NCBI RefSeq assembly: GCF_947498175.1
Contig: NZ_CANMJB010000005.1
Location: forward strand, 1 to 64,000
Length of the DNA: 64,000 nucleotides
Reading direction: 5' to 3'
Source: an uncultured Algimonas sp.
Lineage (GTDB): Bacteria; Pseudomonadota; Alphaproteobacteria; Caulobacterales; Maricaulaceae
Positions within the stretch are counted from its first letter, which is position 1, and each line of letters begins with the position of its first letter. Made by a program: the position numbers and the translations under genes. The notes beneath the pieces were generated by a model, which worked only from the letters and a program-made list of their open reading frames with translations, was not told the DNA's origin and did no database searches. This document shows positions 49,156-58,306 of the stretch, piece after piece.

Positions 49156-50310
49156 CTACTCCGTTCCGACGATCCAACCGCCGCCCAGCGTGCGTTGCGC
49201 ATCATCACGGTCTTCGTAGAAGACGCAAGCCTGCCCCGGCGAAATCCCCCGGTCCGGAGTCGCCAGACGGACCCGGACACCGCGGTCATCCACATGCAGC
49301 GTCGCGGGTTCGGGCGGCCGCGTGGACCGGACCTTGACCCGGACGGCCGTGCCGTCGGCCTCCGCCAGTGCGTCCGGGCCGATCCAGTTGACATCGGATA
49401 TGTAGATGTCCGAGCGCAGCAACGCCTCGCGCGGACCGACCACGACATGACGGTTTTCCGCATCCAACCGGATCACATAGAGCGGATCGGCGCCCGTCTC
49501 GGCGCCCAGCCCCAGTCCGCGCCGCTGACCGACCGTATAATACATGACGCCCCGGTGCCGTCCGAGCACGGTGCCGTCCTGATCGACGATGTCACCGGGC
49601 TTTGCCGCATCCGGTCGAACCTTTTCGATAACGTCCGTGTAACGGCCTTCGGGCACGAAGCAAATATCCTGGCTATCCGGTTTACTGGCGACGTTCAGCC
49701 CTATCTCTTCGGCCAGCCGACGCGTTTCGGACTTGTCCATGTGACCGAGCGGAAAGCGCAGGAAATCGAGTTGTTCGCGCGTCGTCGCGAACAGGAAGTA
49801 GCTCTGGTCCTTCCCACCATCATGGGCGCGATGCAGCTCAGGCCCGTCTGGGCCCACGATGCGGCGTATGTAATGTCCCGTCGCCATGCAGTCCGCGCCG
49901 AGATCACGCGCGACATCGAGCAGATCCCGAAACTTGACGGTCTGGTTACAACGCACGCACGGGATCGGCGTCGCGCCCTTTAAATAGGTGTCGGCGAAAT
50001 CCTCGATCACGGCTTCGCGGAAGTTGCTCTCGTAATCGAGCACGTAATGCGGAAAGCCGATCGTTTCCGCCACGCGGCGCGCATCGTAGATGTCCTGCCC
50101 GGCGCAACACGATTTGGCCGACTTCACAGCCGCTCCGTGATCGTAAAGCTGCAAGGTCACCCCCACCACATCATAGCCTTCGCGCGCGAGAAGTGCGGCG
50201 CAGACGGAACTGTCCACACCGCCGCTCATCGCGACGACGACGCGCGTTTCGGCTTCGGATTTCGCGAATCCGAGCGAATTCGTCCTGATATCGGTATCGG
50301 CGCAGCTCAT
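49156..50310 (-). CDS. mnmA: tRNA-specific 2-thiouridylase
   Basis: A 384-residue enzyme that thiolates U34 of Lys, Glu and Gln tRNAs. The PP-loop [18 protein letters not shown] is near residue 27. The two catalytic Cys lie in [11 protein letters not shown] and [12 protein letters not shown]. The N-terminus carries the alphaproteobacterial [15 protein letters not shown] block. ATG 50310 is chosen; the frame upstream has no similarity. It is divergent from sciP, with 287 bases between them. Confidence 0.96.
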   Translation of the reverse strand: MSCADTDIRTNSLGFAKSEAETRVVVAMSGGVDSSVCAALLAREGYDVVGVTLQLYDHGAAVKSAKSCCAGQDIYDARRVAETIGFPHYVLDYESNFREAVIEDFADTYLKGATPIPCVRCNQTVKFRDLLDVARDLGADCMATGHYIRRIVGPDGPELHRAHDGGKDQSYFLFATTREQLDFLRFPLGHMDKSETRRLAEEIGLNVASKPDSQDICFVPEGRYTDVIEKVRPDAAKPGDIVDQDGTVLGRHRGVMYYTVGQRRGLGLGAETGADPLYVIRLDAENRHVVVGPREALLRSDIYISDVNWIGPDALAEADGTAVRVKVRSTRPPEPATLHVDDRGVRVRLATPDRGISPGQACVFYEDRDDAQRTLGGGWIVGTE

Positions 50311-50499
50311 GGCAGGCGCGATATAGGAAGCGCGACATCCGGAGTCGAACGGAATGGACAGGCGGCGCGGAACGGAGAAAGGCAAGCTATATCAATCCGC
50401 TACCGAAACAATCCACATTGGGATAGCAAGTCGTTAACCTTGATTGACAGCGATTAATAAAGGTAAACAGCTGAAAACATTGGTGTATTTTCCCCTCAT

Positions 50500-50514
50500 T
50501 TAAGTCTCCCTTAA
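50500..50514. promoter_or_regulatory. Perfect CtrA-type box upstream of sciP
   Basis: TTAA (50500-50503), seven bases, then TTAA (50511-50514), the consensus TTAA-N7-TTAA of the cell-cycle regulator CtrA, 84 bases before the sciP-like start. In Caulobacter sciP is CtrA-activated, so the match in position is meaningful. Confidence 0.75.
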
Positions 50515-50597
50515 GACCCTGCGCTTAGGTCGTCCGGCACGAGCGCAGAACCATTGGGGTGGGTGGTTCGCAGTGAGAACAAGGATCGACGCAGCTT

Positions 50598-50870
50598 ATG
50601 AGCGAGCGGACAAAAACACGCGAACATGTGGTCATCGGGCCGGAAGGCACCCCCCTGACCCTGGCCGACCTGCCCAAACCCGATACGGTGCGGTGGGTGA
50701 TCCGGCGCAAGGCCGAAGTGGTCGCCGCGGTGCGCGGCGGGCTTCTGACACTGGATAGCGCCCTTGAACGCTACGGCCTGTCGGCCGAAGAGTTCATGAG
50801 CTGGCAACGGTCCATCGAAAGCCATGGCATCAGCGGGCTACGCACGACGCGCATCCAGCAATACCGCTAG
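50598..50870 (+). CDS. sciP: SciP-like CtrA inhibitor (DUF1153)
   Basis: A 90-residue helix-turn-helix protein. The blocks RWVIRRKAEVVAAVRGGLL, ERYGLSAEEFMSWQR and RTTRIQQYR are near-identical to DUF1153 proteins such as Caulobacter SciP, which binds CtrA and blocks transcription at CtrA-bound promoters in swarmer cells. It is divergent from mnmA. A perfect CtrA-type site lies upstream (50500-50514) and a terminator follows. This points to a CtrA-SciP cell-cycle circuit in this organism. Confidence 0.95.
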   Translation: MSERTKTREHVVIGPEGTPLTLADLPKPDTVRWVIRRKAEVVAAVRGGLLTLDSALERYGLSAEEFMSWQRSIESHGISGLRTTRIQQYR

Positions 50871-50892
50871 GCGCGGCACGAACAGCCGAGAC

Positions 50893-50914
50893 AACCCTCC
50901 TTTCGCGGAGGGTT
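50893..50914 (+). terminator. Terminator between sciP and hemW
   Basis: AACCCTCC pairs with GGAGGGTT around a six-base loop between the two convergent genes; both strands have a short T-run. Confidence 0.75.
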
Positions 50915-50921
50915 TCGAATG

Positions 50922-52073
50922 TCAGGTCAGCAGGGCGCGCGTCACGGCATCCAGCACCATGCGCCCGGAGGATGTGACCACAAGACGGTCGTTTTCGATC
51001 CGGAGGAAACCGTCTTCGATCAAGATGGGATCGATCCGCACCGCCTGACCGCGCATCTGTTCCAGACGGTGCAAGGACACCCCCTCGTCGATCCGCAGGC
51101 CCATCATCGCATATTCGGCCACAGCCGCATCCCTACCAAGGGTTTCGCGACGGCTGACGCCCGATCCTGTCTCGGCAACGGATTCCGCGTAGGCTTGCGG
51201 CCGCAAGGCGGTTTCCGTGGCGATCCGACCATCTTGCGTCCATAGCCGCCCATGCGCGCCGGGGCCGACGCCGACATAGTCCCGCCCGCGCCAATAGGCG
51301 AGATTGTGCGCGCTTTTCTGTCCCGGCTTTGCGAAGTTGGACACCTCGTAGTGAACGAACCCTGCAGTCGTCAGGCGCGCCCGGATGGCCTGGAATGCAT
51401 CCGCGCTAGCCTCTTCCCCGATGGCGAGCCGCGCCCCCCGGGCCTCCGCCTTGGCGAAGGCCGTGCCGGGTTCGATGGTGAGCTGGTAGGTCGAGATATG
51501 GCCGACGCCGAGATCTAGAAGCCGGTCCAGATCGGCCTCCAGCCGCCCACCGTCTTCCCCTCGGACCCCGAAGATCAGATCCGCCGAAACGGAGCCGATA
51601 TTCTCGATCGCGCGTTGCAACGCCCCATGAGCCGCCGCGCCGTCATGATCGCGGCCCAGACGCGTCAGAACCGCATCGTCGAAACTCTGCACCCCGACTG
51701 AGAGGCGGTTCAATCCAGCGTGTTGCCACATCCTTGCGCGCATGTCCGTGATATCCTTCGGATTGGCTTCAAGCGCGATTTCCGTTCCGGTCGGCAAGCC
51801 CCACAGATTGTCGATGGCACCGAGCAAAACCGACAATTGGGTTTCGGTCAGCAAGGACGGCGTCCCTCCACCGAAATGGACCGACCCGATCCGGCGCGCA
51901 CCTGTCCAGCTCCGCCAATGGGAGAGATCGGCGACCATGGCTTGCACCAACCGCTCTGCCTCCCCCGCCCGCTTGTCGAGATGAACGTTGAAGTCGCAAT
52001 AGGGGCAGATCCGGCCGCAATAGGGCCAGTGCAGGTAGACGGCGAGCGGTTCGGCCTTATGTGCGGGGGGCAT
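50922..52073 (-). CDS. hemW: Radical SAM heme chaperone HemW
   Basis: A 383-residue radical SAM protein of the HemW (HemN-like) group, which hands heme to apo-proteins. The [4Fe-4S] motif is in [11 protein letters not shown] (CxxxCxxC), followed by [16 protein letters not shown] and LEANPKD. ATG 52073 is chosen because the upstream frame shows no similarity. It overlaps the 3' end of rdgB by 17 bases, an arrangement found in many alphaproteobacteria. Confidence 0.95.
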   Translation of the reverse strand: MPPAHKAEPLAVYLHWPYCGRICPYCDFNVHLDKRAGEAERLVQAMVADLSHWRSWTGARRIGSVHFGGGTPSLLTETQLSVLLGAIDNLWGLPTGTEIALEANPKDITDMRARMWQHAGLNRLSVGVQSFDDAVLTRLGRDHDGAAAHGALQRAIENIGSVSADLIFGVRGEDGGRLEADLDRLLDLGVGHISTYQLTIEPGTAFAKAEARGARLAIGEEASADAFQAIRARLTTAGFVHYEVSNFAKPGQKSAHNLAYWRGRDYVGVGPGAHGRLWTQDGRIATETALRPQAYAESVAETGSGVSRRETLGRDAAVAEYAMMGLRIDEGVSLHRLEQMRGQAVRIDPILIEDGFLRIENDRLVVTSSGRMVLDAVTRALLT

Positions 52074-52698
52074 CCGCGTTTCGGCTGTCCGGGAACTGGT
52101 CGGCGAGGAACCGGGCGAAGGCGGCCGCGCGGTGGCTCTTGGCATGCTTTTCCGCCGGATCGATTTCGGCGAACGTCTGCGTATCGCCATCCATGACGAA
52201 AATGGGATCATACCCGAAGCCGCGCTCGCCGCGCGGCGGCCAGACGATCCGCCCTTCACATTTGCCTTCATAGACGGTGCTGGAGCCATCCGGAAAGGCC
52301 AGGCACAGCGCGCAGACGAACCGGGCGCTGCGATCCTCGCTGTCGCCGAGTTCCTCCTGGACACGCGTCATGGCGCGCCCGAAGTCCCGCTCTCCGTTTT
52401 CGTCTTCCGCCCATCGCGCGGCATGAATGCCAGGGCGTCCGCCGAGCGACGTCACGTCGATGCCGCTATCGTCGGACAAGGCCGGATGGCCGGACGCGGT
52501 CGCGGCGGCCACGGCTTTCAGTCGCGCATTGCCGGCATAGCTGTCTTCCGTCTCTTCCGGTTCGGGCAAGCCAAGCTCGCCGGCGCTGACGACGTCCAGA
52601 CCGAACGGGGCAAGCAGCGCGCGGATTTCCCGTACCTTGCCTTCATTATGGGAAGCGACGACGAGCGTCTGGCCGGGTCTGAGGGTCGGGGCGGTCAT
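52057..52698 (-). CDS. rdgB: XTP/dITP diphosphatase
   Basis: A 213-residue house-cleaning nucleotide pyrophosphatase (Ham1 family) that removes ITP and [21 protein letters not shown], the AGNARLKA and DDSGIDV blocks and [10 protein letters not shown] are the family marks. The C-terminal [11 protein letters not shown] is typical. hemW follows with a 17-base overlap. rph, usually next to rdgB in alphaproteobacteria, lies 0.9 kb away, separated by a DUF2975-XRE pair. Confidence 0.96.
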   Translation of the reverse strand: MTAPTLRPGQTLVVASHNEGKVREIRALLAPFGLDVVSAGELGLPEPEETEDSYAGNARLKAVAAATASGHPALSDDSGIDVTSLGGRPGIHAARWAEDENGERDFGRAMTRVQEELGDSEDRSARFVCALCLAFPDGSSTVYEGKCEGRIVWPPRGERGFGYDPIFVMDGDTQTFAEIDPAEKHAKSHRAAAFARFLADQFPDSRNADAPRT

Positions 52699-52775
52699 GA
52701 CGCGCCATTAATCCGGGTGCGGTGCAGGCGCAACGCCTCCTTGCGCCGCGCCGTTTATCGTTTATCAACGCGTCA

Positions 52776-53342
52776 ATGGCCGATAGCCCCCTCATCGATG
52801 CATCCGTTCCCGGCAGAGCGCCGATCGCCAAGCCCGTGACCAGCGGCCTGATCATCCTGTTGCGGGTGGTCCAGGCCCTGATGCTGATCGGGCTCATCGT
52901 CCTGACGGTGGGCGCCCTGGTCTTTCTCTTCGACACGCCGCTGCGCGACGGATTGCTGGGCGGGACCGATCCCGAACTCATGCCCGGCATGGGCCAGATG
53001 GCGTTCGCCTGCGCGACCGGAGCCGTCACCGCAGCCGCCTGGCTGGCGGTCCTGTCCATCCTGATCCGCATCATCCGCACCGTGCAGATGGGCGATCCGT
53101 TCGTGGAGGCCAATATCAGCCGCCTGCGCGCCATGTGGATGCTGATCGCGGCGACCGAAATCTTCCGCATCGTCGTTCATTCCATGGCGAACATCTCCGT
53201 GGGGGCGCTCGAAGTCGCCCCGGCCGAAACCGGCATGGACATCCGGATCGGCACTTGGTTCCTCGTTCTGGTCATCGCGGCCCTGTCCGAGGCCTTCCGT
53301 CAAGGCGCGGAGATGCGCGCCGAGCAGGAGCTCACGATTTAG
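52776..53342 (+). CDS. DUF2975 membrane protein
   Basis: A 188-residue integral membrane protein with four hydrophobic helices (about residues 24-46, 74-98, 118-138 and 155-172). QMGDPFVEANISRLRAMWMLI is the typical DUF2975 loop. These proteins are usually paired with a small YozG-like HTH regulator, and here the TAG stop overlaps the GTG start of one (53342). The start is ATG 52776; the frame upstream has no support. The pair sits between rdgB and rph. Confidence 0.9.
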   Translation: MADSPLIDASVPGRAPIAKPVTSGLIILLRVVQALMLIGLIVLTVGALVFLFDTPLRDGLLGGTDPELMPGMGQMAFACATGAVTAAAWLAVLSILIRIIRTVQMGDPFVEANISRLRAMWMLIAATEIFRIVVHSMANISVGALEVAPAETGMDIRIGTWFLVLVIAALSEAFRQGAEMRAEQELTI

Positions 53343-53560
53343 TGGCCATTCAAGTGAATCTGGACCGCGTCCTGCTCGATCGCAAGATGAGCCTGACGGA
53401 ACTGGCGGAGCGCGTCGGCATCACATTAGCCAATCTGTCGATCCTGAAGACCGGCAAGGCCCGGGCCGTACGTTTTTCCACGCTCGACGCCCTGTGCCGC
53501 GAGCTGGAATGCCAGCCCGCGGACATATTGGAGTGGGTGGGGGACGAACCTTGCGACTAA
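53342..53560 (+). CDS. Small XRE/Cro-type transcription regulator
   Basis: A 72-residue HTH protein, starting at GTG 53342 within the DUF2975 stop. NLDRVLLDRKMSLTELAERVGITLANLSILKTGKARAVRF is a YozG-like Cro HTH, followed by LDALCRELECQPADILEW. It is paired with the DUF2975 gene in many bacteria and probably regulates that gene pair. The coupling through the TAGTG overlap fixes their ratio. Confidence 0.92.
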   Translation: MAIQVNLDRVLLDRKMSLTELAERVGITLANLSILKTGKARAVRFSTLDALCRELECQPADILEWVGDEPCD

Positions 53561-53573
53561 GGCCTATCCGGCT

Positions 53574-54302
53574 CTAAAGCGCTGCTTCCTGCATGGCGCA
53601 AAGCTCGGCGATCCCCTTTTTCGCCAACCGCATCAATTCGTCCATTTCCTCGCCCGTGAACGGCTTGTCCTCGGCGGTGGCCTGCACCTCGATGATGCCG
53701 CCCGCTTGGGTCAGCACGAAATTCGCGTCCGCCTGCGCCGCGGAATCCTCGACATATTCCAGATCCAGCCGGCAAGTGCCGTCCACGATCCCGCAGGAGA
53801 CGGCCGCCATGGGCGACGTGACGGGATTGGTTTTTATCAGCCCCTGCTCCACCAGTCCGGCGCAAGCCTGGCTCAGCGCGACCCAGGCCCCGGTGATGGC
53901 TGCCGTGCGCGTGCCGCCATCGGCCTGCATCACGTCGCAATCGACCACGATCTGGCGTTCGCCCAGCGCAGCCAAGTCGGTGACGGCACGCAAGGACCGC
54001 CCGATCAGGCGCTGAATTTCCACCGTACGGCCACCCTGCTTGCCTCGCGCGGCTTCGCGGTTGTTGCGCGTATGCGTCGAGCGCGGCAGCATGCCGTATT
54101 CCGCCGTGACCCAGCCGCGCCCCTTGCCTTTCATCCAGCGCGGCACGCCTTCGTCCACGCTGGCCGTGACCAACACATGGGTATGGCCGAACCGAACAAG
54201 GCAGGAGCCTTCGGCATAACGCGATACGCCGGTCTCGATCATGACGGGGCGCAAGCTATCGAGGGCGCGGTTTTCGGGGCGCGGGGATGCATCGGTTGTC
54301 AT
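53574..54302 (-). CDS. rph: Ribonuclease PH
   Basis: A 242-residue phosphorolytic exoribonuclease that trims tRNA 3' ends. [64 protein letters not shown] and the C-terminal block are typical; the length matches the E. coli enzyme. ATG 54302 is chosen because the upstream frame is not conserved. In many alphaproteobacteria it is divergent from hrcA, as here, with 342 bases between the starts that may carry another small gene (54256-54675). Confidence 0.96.
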   Translation of the reverse strand: MTTDASPRPENRALDSLRPVMIETGVSRYAEGSCLVRFGHTHVLVTASVDEGVPRWMKGKGRGWVTAEYGMLPRSTHTRNNREAARGKQGGRTVEIQRLIGRSLRAVTDLAALGERQIVVDCDVMQADGGTRTAAITGAWVALSQACAGLVEQGLIKTNPVTSPMAAVSCGIVDGTCRLDLEYVEDSAAQADANFVLTQAGGIIEVQATAEDKPFTGEEMDELMRLAKKGIAELCAMQEAAL

Positions 54303-54675
54303 GGCAAGTCCTGGGATGATGGCCGCGACCAGACGAATCGTCGGCGGGCGGATAGGCGTCGAGCCACGCACCCAGCGCGGCTTCCAGCGCATCCCCATTG
54401 CCCGTCGCCGTCATGACCGCAAGCCCGGATTGACCGAGAGGGTCATAGGCGGCGCGCGCCTCGAACGGACCGTTGCTGCCGTCCCGCCAGCCGATCCGGT
54501 GCGCAACGCCGTCGGAGCGGCGTTCCAGCACACGCCCGCCAAGCGCGTAGATTTCCTCATCTGTGGAAATTTCCGTCAGGGCGTCGTGTTCGAAGTCTCC
54601 GCAACGGCTTGATCGGGTGCGCCTTGCCCTCCAAATAGACCCTGATGAGCGCGCCCGCCCTATTCCCGCTGACAC
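54256..54675 (-). CDS. Possible small gene upstream of rph, start not found
   Basis: A frame of up to 139 residues between rph and hrcA. From about 54600 leftward its codons have strong G/C at the third position and look like protein ([37 protein letters not shown]), so this part is probably or was once coding. The only ATG is at 54675, inside hrcA antisense, and the first 24 residues from there look non-coding. The end overlaps rph by 47 bases. It might be a small gene with a rare start or a decayed one. Confidence 0.35.
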   Translation of the reverse strand: MSAGIGRARSSGSIWRARRTRSSRCGDFEHDALTEISTDEEIYALGGRVLERRSDGVAHRIGWRDGSNGPFEARAAYDPLGQSGLAVMTATGNGDALEAALGAWLDAYPPADDSSGRGHHPRTCHDNRCIPAPRKPRPR

Positions 54676-55727
54676 AGCTCGATGCCCGTGCGAGAGATAT
54701 TTTCGGCTCCGTCGTATCCGCCTATTTGGAAACCGGCCAGCCCGTCGGCTCCAAGAGCATCGCCTTGTCGGGTACCGCCCTGTCGCCCGCGTCGATCCGC
54801 GCCGTCATGGCGGACCTCACGCGCATGGGCCTGCTGGAATCTCCGCATGTGAGTGCCGGGCGGCAACCGACGCAAGCCGGCTTGCGACTCTATGTGGACG
54901 GATTGCTGGAGATCGGCGATGTGTCCAAGGACGAACGCCGTCGTCTGGAGACGCGCATTTCCGCTTCGGGCCGGGAGCCGGACCGGGTCTTTTCGGAAGC
55001 TTCGCTCCTGCTGGCCGGTCTGGCGGGCGGGGCGGGACTGGTATTGGCGCCGGAGCCGACGATCGAGAGCGCGCTGTCGCACGTCGAATTCGTCGGGCTG
55101 GACGACGGCCGTACGCTGGTCGTCATGGTCCATGAAGACGGACGGGTCGAAAACCGGCTCATGCCGAGACCGGACGGGGTCTTGAGCGCCAGTCTGGAAC
55201 GGGCCGGCAACTTCCTGTCCGCGCGTCTGCGCGGGCGGCGCCTGTCCGAAGCGCGGGCCGACATCCTGGACGAAATCGAACAGGGCCGCGCCGCGATCGA
55301 TGTCGCCGCCGCCGCCTTGATCAAGCAGGGTCTGGCCGACTGGACCGACGAACCGGTGAAGGACCGCAAGCTCATCATCCGCGGTCAGGCCCGCCTGCTT
55401 GACAATCTGGACGCCCGAACCGACGTGGGGGCCGATCTGGAGCGCATCCGTCTCTTGTTCGAGGATCTGGACCGCAAGGAAGAGCTGATTTCCCTGCTCG
55501 ACCAGACGGAACATGCGGACGGTGTGAGGATTTTCATAGGCACGGAGAACCCGCTCTTCTCCCTGAGCAGTTCCAGCGTCGTGGTCGCACCTTATCGCGA
55601 CCGGTCCGGGAAGTTGCTAGGAGCTCTGGGGGTCATCGGGCCGACGCGGCTGAATTACGGACGCGTCATACCGGTCGTGGATTTGACGGCGAAACTGGTC
55701 GGCGAAATGCTGACCCGCCGCACATAG
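54645..55727 (+). CDS. hrcA: Heat-inducible transcription repressor HrcA
   Basis: A 360-residue repressor that binds CIRCE operators before groESL. The N-terminal winged helix has RDIFGSVVSAYLETGQPVGSKSIAL and ASIRAVMADLTRMGLLESPHVSAGRQPTQAGLRLYVD, the family signature. The C-terminal GAF-like dimer domain ends VIGPTRLNYGRVIPVVD. grpE follows at once. No CIRCE element is visible in front of this gene, so it acts elsewhere. Confidence 0.97.
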   Translation: MSAPALFPLTQLDARARDIFGSVVSAYLETGQPVGSKSIALSGTALSPASIRAVMADLTRMGLLESPHVSAGRQPTQAGLRLYVDGLLEIGDVSKDERRRLETRISASGREPDRVFSEASLLLAGLAGGAGLVLAPEPTIESALSHVEFVGLDDGRTLVVMVHEDGRVENRLMPRPDGVLSASLERAGNFLSARLRGRRLSEARADILDEIEQGRAAIDVAAAALIKQGLADWTDEPVKDRKLIIRGQARLLDNLDARTDVGADLERIRLLFEDLDRKEELISLLDQTEHADGVRIFIGTENPLFSLSSSSVVVAPYRDRSGKLLGALGVIGPTRLNYGRVIPVVDLTAKLVGEMLTRRT

Positions 55728-55733
55728 GAGCAA

Positions 55734-56432
55734 GTGAAAGAGACAATGGCTGGCGATAAAGAGATGGATGAATGGGATGCGTTGCAGGCGCAGATCGAGG
55801 CGGAAGGCGACGGCATGAGCGGCCGCAAGCCGACCGAAGCCGATTTGAAGAAAGCGGCGGACGCCTTCCTCAAACAGCATAAGGATGACCTTCCCCCGGA
55901 AGAGGACGAGACTCCCTATCCGGAATCCGGGATGGAGAATGCGGACTCGGCCGGAGCGGACCGCATCCGCGAACTGGAGATGGAAATCGCCACCATGAAG
56001 GATCAGGCCATGCGCACGCTGGCGGAGGCCGACAATATCCGCAAACGCGCCGAGCGCGAGGTCCAGAATGCCAAGCTCTACGGTGTCGAGAAGTTCGCCG
56101 GAGATGTCTTGTCCGTCTATGACAACCTCACTCGCGCCCTGCACACGATCGACGGACAGGCCAAGGACGAGCTAGGCGAGAACGCCCGCAATCTGGTCGA
56201 AGGCATCGAGCTGACGGAAAAGGATCTGACTGCCGCACTGGGCCGTCACGGGATCCAGCCCGTCGGCGGTGTTGGCAGCAAGTTCGACCCGAACGTCCAT
56301 CAGGCCGTCGCGAACATTCCGCACCCGGAAATCGAAAAAGGCCATGTTGCCGCCGTGATGCAACAGGGCTTCACCATTGGCGACAGAACATTGCGCGCCG
56401 CCATGGTCGCAGTCAGCACCGGGCCGGCCTGA
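55734..56432 (+). CDS. grpE: Nucleotide exchange factor GrpE
   Basis: A 232-residue DnaK co-chaperone starting at GTG 55734 (ATG 55746 gives 228). The acidic N-terminal 70 residues are followed by a long coiled coil (RIRELEMEIATMKDQAMRTLAEADNIRKRAERE) and the beta-wing, FDPNVHQAVANIPHPEIEKGHVAAVMQQGFTIGDRTLRAAMVAVS. It lies six bases after hrcA. Its TGA stop is in the same frame as mutM, with only two codons between stop and the catalytic proline codon of mutM. Confidence 0.97.
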   Translation: MKETMAGDKEMDEWDALQAQIEAEGDGMSGRKPTEADLKKAADAFLKQHKDDLPPEEDETPYPESGMENADSAGADRIRELEMEIATMKDQAMRTLAEADNIRKRAEREVQNAKLYGVEKFAGDVLSVYDNLTRALHTIDGQAKDELGENARNLVEGIELTEKDLTAALGRHGIQPVGGVGSKFDPNVHQAVANIPHPEIEKGHVAAVMQQGFTIGDRTLRAAMVAVSTGPA

Positions 56433-56435
56433 GTC

Positions 56436-57272
56436 ATTCCGGAACTCCCCGAAGTCGAAACCGTCCGCCAGGGTTTGGCGCCCGTTCTCGAAGGCCGCAC
56501 GATTACGCGTGTCCAGCTCAACCGCCCCGACCTGCGCTTTCCGTTTCCTGACGATTTCGCCGCCCGTATCGAAGGCCAGCAAGTTGAGCGCCTGTCGCGC
56601 CGCGCCAAGTTCCTTCAAGCCGACCTGACTTCGGGCGAGCGGCTCTTCATGCATCTGGGCATGTCGGGTCGCTTCGTGCTGGCGGGCGAACAGCTGGGCG
56701 ACTTCACCCACGCCCATGACGCCGATCCGAAACATCACCACGTCATCTTCACGACGGAGGACGCCAACACCGTTACCTATAACGACCCCCGGCGCTTCGG
56801 TTTCATGGAGCTGGTCGGCCCGGACGAACCGTACCGGCTGGACGGTCTCGGCCCCGAACCGCTGTCCAACGATTGGAGCGCACCGGACCTGCGCGCGCGG
56901 CTGCGCGGCAAGAAGACGCCGATCAAGATCGCCCTGCTCGACCAGCGCGTCGTGGCCGGCCTCGGCAACATCTATGTCTGCGAAGCCCTGTTCCGCGCCG
57001 GCATATCGCCGGGGCGCGGCGCAGGCCGGTTGAAAGTGGCGGAAACCGAAAACCTCGTCCGACACACCAAGGACGTTCTGACCGAAGCCATCGCAGCGGG
57101 CGGATCGTCCCTGCGCGATCACCGCCAGGCCGATGGCGCGCTCGGCTATTTCCAGAAAAGCTTCTCCGTCTATGGCCGGCAAGGCGATCCCTGCCCGACC
57201 TGCGCCGCCCCGGTCGCAAGACGCGTGCAGGGCGGTCGCAGTACGTTTTATTGCAAGAGCTGCCAGCGTTGA
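56436..57272 (+). CDS. mutM: Formamidopyrimidine-DNA glycosylase with an ATT start
   Basis: A 278-residue DNA repair enzyme that removes 8-oxoguanine and cuts the strand. The N-terminal nucleophile is Pro2, so the protein must start just before PELPEVETVRQG at 56439. That codon is ATT (56436-56438); the grpE TGA and one GTC are all that lie before it in frame. Other key parts are all intact: the Lys in RRAKFL, the NDPRRFG region, DQRVVAGLGNIYVCEAL, and a C-terminal zinc finger CPTC...CKSC. The first ordinary start, TTG 56475, would delete the active site. Translation from ATT is the simplest reading; readthrough or a mutation are alternatives. Confidence 0.9.
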   Translation: MPELPEVETVRQGLAPVLEGRTITRVQLNRPDLRFPFPDDFAARIEGQQVERLSRRAKFLQADLTSGERLFMHLGMSGRFVLAGEQLGDFTHAHDADPKHHHVIFTTEDANTVTYNDPRRFGFMELVGPDEPYRLDGLGPEPLSNDWSAPDLRARLRGKKTPIKIALLDQRVVAGLGNIYVCEALFRAGISPGRGAGRLKVAETENLVRHTKDVLTEAIAAGGSSLRDHRQADGALGYFQKSFSVYGRQGDPCPTCAAPVARRVQGGRSTFYCKSCQR

Positions 57273-57348
57273 CGTCTCCGCGGCTCTTGTCAGCCCCGCC
57301 CCGGCCCGTGTAGCCAGCGTCCAACCATAATACCAAAAGAGAGAGCCA

Positions 57349-58125
57349 ATGCCTTACGAGCTGATCGAACTGGACCGCGAAGGTCGCGTCGCGACCCTCC
57401 GGCTGAACCGGCCCAAGGCGCTGAACGCGCTGAACGCCGAGATGATGGGCGAGGTCGCCGCCGCCCTGTCCGATCTGGAACGCGACGACGGGATCGGCTG
57501 CGTGATCCTGACGGGCAATGAAAAGGCGTTCGCCGCCGGGGCCGACATCAAGGAAATGGTCGGGGACGACTATCTGTCGATCTACAAGACCGACCGGTTC
57601 GAGCAGAACCATTGCAGCGTCGAGCGGTTCCGCAAACCCATCATCGCCGCCGTGTCAGGCTACGCGCTGGGTGGGGGGTGCGAGATCGCGATGATGTGCG
57701 ATTTCATCATTGCGTCCAACACGGCCAAGTTCGGCCAGCCCGAAATCAATCTCGGCGTCATTCCCGGCATTGGAGGGACGCAGCGACTGCTTCGCGCCGT
57801 CGGCAAGGCCAAGGCGATGGATCTGTGCCTGACCGGACGCATTATGGACGCCAGCGAGGCCGAACATTCCGGCCTGGTCGCCCGCGTCGTGCCCGTGGAC
57901 GATCTGATGGACACAGTGCGCGAGGCCGCCGCCAAGATCGCCGGACACAGCCAGCCCGCAACCATGATCTTGAAGGAAGTCATCGAAACCGGTGCCGAGA
58001 CGAGCCTGCGTGAAGGCATCCGGTTCGAGCGCCGCATGTTCCAGAGCCTGTTCACGACGGAAGACCAGAAAGAAGGCATGAATGCCTTCATCGAGAAGCG
58101 GAAGCCCCACTTCAAGCACCGGTGA
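57349..58125 (+). CDS. Enoyl-CoA hydratase
   Basis: A 258-residue crotonase. The oxyanion loop GGGCEIAMMCD and the block FGQPEINLGVIPGIGGTQRL carry both catalytic Glu residues of mitochondrial-type enoyl-CoA hydratase; AFAAGADIKEM is also typical. It hydrates short-chain trans-2-enoyl-CoA in beta-oxidation. In alphaproteobacteria it usually lies between mutM and rpsT, as it does here, except that a chemoreceptor gene has been inserted after it. Confidence 0.96.
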   Translation: MPYELIELDREGRVATLRLNRPKALNALNAEMMGEVAAALSDLERDDGIGCVILTGNEKAFAAGADIKEMVGDDYLSIYKTDRFEQNHCSVERFRKPIIAAVSGYALGGGCEIAMMCDFIIASNTAKFGQPEINLGVIPGIGGTQRLLRAVGKAKAMDLCLTGRIMDASEAEHSGLVARVVPVDDLMDTVREAAAKIAGHSQPATMILKEVIETGAETSLREGIRFERRMFQSLFTTEDQKEGMNAFIEKRKPHFKHR

Positions 58126-58306
58126 GATGCGTCGCTTTTCGCTAGGCCGGAAGCCTTCTGTCCAGATCCGGCAAGCGCCACTTTGGACATTGGATTTTCC
58201 TAAATTAAATTCGAAGCGTTTTCTAACGCATTCTTTACCCTTGCCCCCGACCTTGCAACGGAAGGTTATCTTAAGGGAACACGCATCTTTTGCGTGTGTC
58301 GGGGTC

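Noticed and set aside
54241-54612. A plus-strand frame of 123 codons between rph and hrcA
   Set aside because: Its composition is Arg/Gly-rich and the coding-like base pattern lies on the other strand.
54303-54644. A CIRCE operator before hrcA
   Set aside because: No TTAGCACTC-N9-GAGTGCTAA-like repeat is present here or elsewhere in the window.
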